Origin: Lactiplantibacillus xiangfangensis | Lineage (GTDB): Bacteria; Bacillota; Bacilli; Lactobacillales; Lactobacillaceae | Assembly (NCBI RefSeq): GCF_001438845.1 | Contig: NZ_JQCL01000054.1 | Location: 34,090-98,089, forward strand | Reading direction: 5' to 3' | DNA length: 64,000 bases | Shown here: piece by piece, positions 63,663 through 64,000 of the stretch | Numbering within the stretch: position 1 is the stretch's first letter | Layout of the letters: each line of letters begins with the position of its first letter | Program-made: the position numbers and the translations under genes | The notes under the pieces: generated by a model | What the model was told of the DNA's origin: nothing | Databases searched by the model: none | Seen by the model: the letters and a program-made list of their open reading frames with translations, nothing else

Positions 63663-64000
63663 ATGAAGAAGCATGGATTACTTGTATTACTGATTGCATT
63701 AGTCACCTTAGCAGTTAGTGGAACTGAATTTAAAGCTCAAGCGTCAGCACCTACAACCCCAAAAGCTTTAAATTTTGGCGGTAAATATGGTCATTATCGC
63801 CGTTACACTAAAAAGTTGCCTAAAAAGATTAAGGGTAACTGGTATTCTTCAATTAGCACCAAACATCATTACTACGAAAGATTAACATTTAAGACCTATA
63901 AGAAAATTACTTACTCTAGACAAAACAAGTCACATAAATATCATATGGTAGATTGTAAAATTAATCCGAACGCTGTTCGGACAAAAAAGATCAGCTTCCT
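63663..64000 (+). CDS. Secreted protein, N-terminal part
   Basis: The frame starts at ATG 63663 (TGGAGGAG upstream) and runs off the right edge (112 residues seen). It has a Sec signal peptide MKKHGLLVLLIALVTLAV with cleavage probably after KAQA, then a Lys/Tyr/His-rich basic domain (GHYRRYTKKLPKKIKGNWYSS). It resembles small secreted lactobacillar proteins of unknown function. Confidence 0.75.
   Translation, partial: MKKHGLLVLLIALVTLAVSGTEFKAQASAPTTPKALNFGGKYGHYRRYTKKLPKKIKGNWYSSISTKHHYYERLTFKTYKKITYSRQNKSHKYHMVDCKINPNAVRTKKISF

Noticed and set aside
1..64000. CRISPR arrays, tRNA/rRNA genes, prophage or intact insertion sequences
   Set aside because: No regularly spaced repeats, cloverleaf-like genes, transposase or phage structural genes were recognised by reading; a dedicated scan could still find a degenerate element.

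Overview
The window looks like chromosome of a Lactiplantibacillus (Lactobacillus plantarum-group) bacterium. This is inferred from the mix of genes (lactobacillar LPxTG surface protein, FMN-riboswitch rib operon, oleate hydratase, several fumarate-reductase-like flavoproteins, mannoside and glucoside islands), strong AGGAGG ribosome binding sites, cre-like sites and moderate GC. The species cannot be fixed from the sequence alone. No rRNA, tRNA, CRISPR array, prophage or intact insertion sequence was seen.

Region 1 (1-20.2 kb) is a glycan-utilisation island. Alpha-mannosidases of families GH38 (partial), GH125 and GH92 sit around a GntR/LacI-type regulator. A long leftward transcription unit follows: two permeases and a lipoprotein binding protein of an ABC importer, a GH13 alpha-glucosidase, a YesL-like membrane protein, a YesM-like histidine kinase, a ROK sugar kinase, an MsmK-type ATPase and a YesN-like response regulator. 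A GcnA-like GH20 hexosaminidase completes the set. The combination (GH38, GH125, GH92, GH20, ROK kinase, ABC importer) fits intracellular breakdown of N-glycan or mannan fragments. Two long, highly structured intergenic repeats in opposite orientation flank the importer operon.

Region 2 (20.3-30.1 kb) has an AraC regulator, a heterodimeric ABC exporter, a second GntR/LacI-type regulator, a PucR-like regulator and a large LPxTG surface protein with a second, decayed sorting signal just behind it. Region 3 (30.1-42.7 kb) has a UvrA2/DrrC-like protein with a DrrAB-type ABC exporter and divergent MarR, a CDF cation transporter, DUF2255 and SDR genes, two aldo/keto reductases, two LysR regulators (one frameshifted and carrying a perfect 20-bp intragenic palindrome) and a DUF2975/XRE pair.

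Region 4 (42.8-46.5 kb) is a complete riboflavin operon, ribD-ribE-ribBA-ribH, behind an FMN riboswitch. Region 5 (46.7-55.3 kb) is a redox island: three FAD_binding_2 flavoproteins, an SDR, an MFS transporter, a LysR and an AraC regulator; its substrate is unknown. Region 6 (55.3-61.5 kb) holds a TetR/oleate hydratase pair and a TetR/FMN-FAD reductase pair. Two closely similar DnaA-box clusters lie at 55.3 and 61.4 kb.

Region 7 (61.6-64 kb) has a two-gene unit ending in a 58-residue, nine-cysteine metallothionein-like peptide, a small unknown gene, an Mrr-like orphan endonuclease and the start of a secreted protein in AT-rich DNA. The best leads for new biology are the operator architecture shared by the glycan genes, the structured intergenic repeat family with its small membrane-peptide tails, the duplicated DnaA-box element, the Cys-rich peptide and the flavoprotein island.
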